A stretch of 33,137 nt of DNA, taken from positions 1-33,137 of the forward strand of contig CAIMWH010000279.1 in NCBI GenBank assembly GCA_903845065.1, in the 5' to 3' direction. The DNA is from an uncultured Rhodospirillales bacterium. Lineage in GTDB: Bacteria > Pseudomonadota > Alphaproteobacteria > Acetobacterales > Acetobacteraceae. Position 1 is the first letter of the stretch. The number at the start of each line of letters is the position of its first letter. Positions 32,828 to 33,137 of this stretch are shown here, piece by piece. The notes below the pieces were generated by a model. The model had not been told where the DNA came from, did no database searches, and saw only the letters and a program-made list of their open reading frames with translations. Made by a program: the position numbers and the translations under genes.

Positions 32828-33137
32828 CTAGGGCAGCAGCACAGTGCTGCCCGTCGTCTGCCGCGCCTCAAGGGCAATATGCGCGGCCGCAGCCTCGGCA
32901 AGTGGGAAGGTTTGGTTGACACGGATCTTCACGGCACCAGAAGCGACAACGCTGAACAGGTCGGCCGTAACGCGTTCAAGGTCATCGCGCTTGGTGGTGT
33001 AGGTCGCCAGCGTCGGGCGTGTCAGGAACAGACTGCCCTTGGCACTGAGGATCGAAATGTCGACAGGGGGCACCGCACCCGATGCGTTGCCATAGCTGAC
33101 CATCATGCCAAGCGGGGCAAGGCAGTCGAGGCTGGTC
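32828..33137 (-). CDS. Quinone oxidoreductase, zinc-independent alcohol dehydrogenase family (5' end outside window)
   Basis: Only the last 102 or so residues are in the window. The segment SLDCLAPLGMMVSYGNASG, then VDISILSAKGSLFLTRPTL, and the C-terminal FPLAEAAAAHIALEARQTTGSTVLLP are characteristic of NADPH:quinone reductase (QOR/zeta-crystallin) proteins of the medium-chain dehydrogenase superfamily. The frame is open to the window edge. It is upstream of the MFS exporter gene on the same strand. Confidence 0.92.
   Translation of the reverse strand, partial: TSLDCLAPLGMMVSYGNASGAVPPVDISILSAKGSLFLTRPTLATYTTKRDDLERVTADLFSVVASGAVKIRVNQTFPLAEAAAAHIALEARQTTGSTVLLP

Overview
The window is high-GC DNA from a proteobacterium, most likely an alphaproteobacterium and perhaps Rhodospirillales/Acetobacteraceae. 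The reasons are the aa3-type cytochrome oxidase gene order (ctaD-ctaB-small membrane protein-ctaG-ctaE-DUF983-SURF1), strongly G/C-ending codons, and the density of TRAP transporters and GntR/FCD regulators. The family assignment is inference; there is no rRNA gene to confirm it. Coding density is very high, no gap exceeds about 155 bases, and I saw no insertion sequence, tRNA, rRNA or CRISPR array.

Region 1 (1-6042, plus strand) is core respiration: the 3' part of ctaD, then heme O synthase, a 52-residue membrane protein, the Cox11-type copper chaperone, subunit III, a DUF983 protein and SURF1. An M32 carboxypeptidase is translationally coupled to the end.

Region 2 (6020-13523, minus strand) holds an acyl-CoA dehydrogenase/MFS pair and a sugar-acid locus: SDR (gluconate 5-dehydrogenase type), fused TRAP permease DctQM, TRAP binding protein DctP, and a ManD/RspA-type enolase-superfamily dehydratase. 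A divergent GntR/FCD regulator (13678-14400) probably controls it. A strong hairpin separates dctP from manD.

Region 3 (14481-20760) is a mirror-image second TRAP locus: a GntR/FCD regulator on the minus strand and, divergent from it, dctP, fused dctQM, an LhgO-like FAD 2-hydroxyacid oxidoreductase and an acyl-CoA-dehydrogenase-fold flavoprotein. A perfect 12-bp palindrome overlaps the -35 box of the TRAP promoter.

Region 4 (20762-32794) is the most unusual part. Between two DHA2-type MFS exporters lies a gene set that looks like a nitrogen-scavenging pathway for a small cyclic amide or N-heterocycle: an NMT1/THI5-type binding protein behind a near-consensus sigma-54 promoter, a cytosine-deaminase-like amidohydrolase, a cupin, a RutB-like isochorismatase-family amidase, a CocE/NonD hydrolase, an ABC ATPase and permease (which complete the importer begun 5 kb upstream), an FAD-linked oxidase and a creatininase-family amidohydrolase. 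Each enzyme keeps its family's catalytic residues. I do not recognise the combination, and the substrate is unknown.

The window ends in the 3' part of a quinone oxidoreductase gene on the minus strand.
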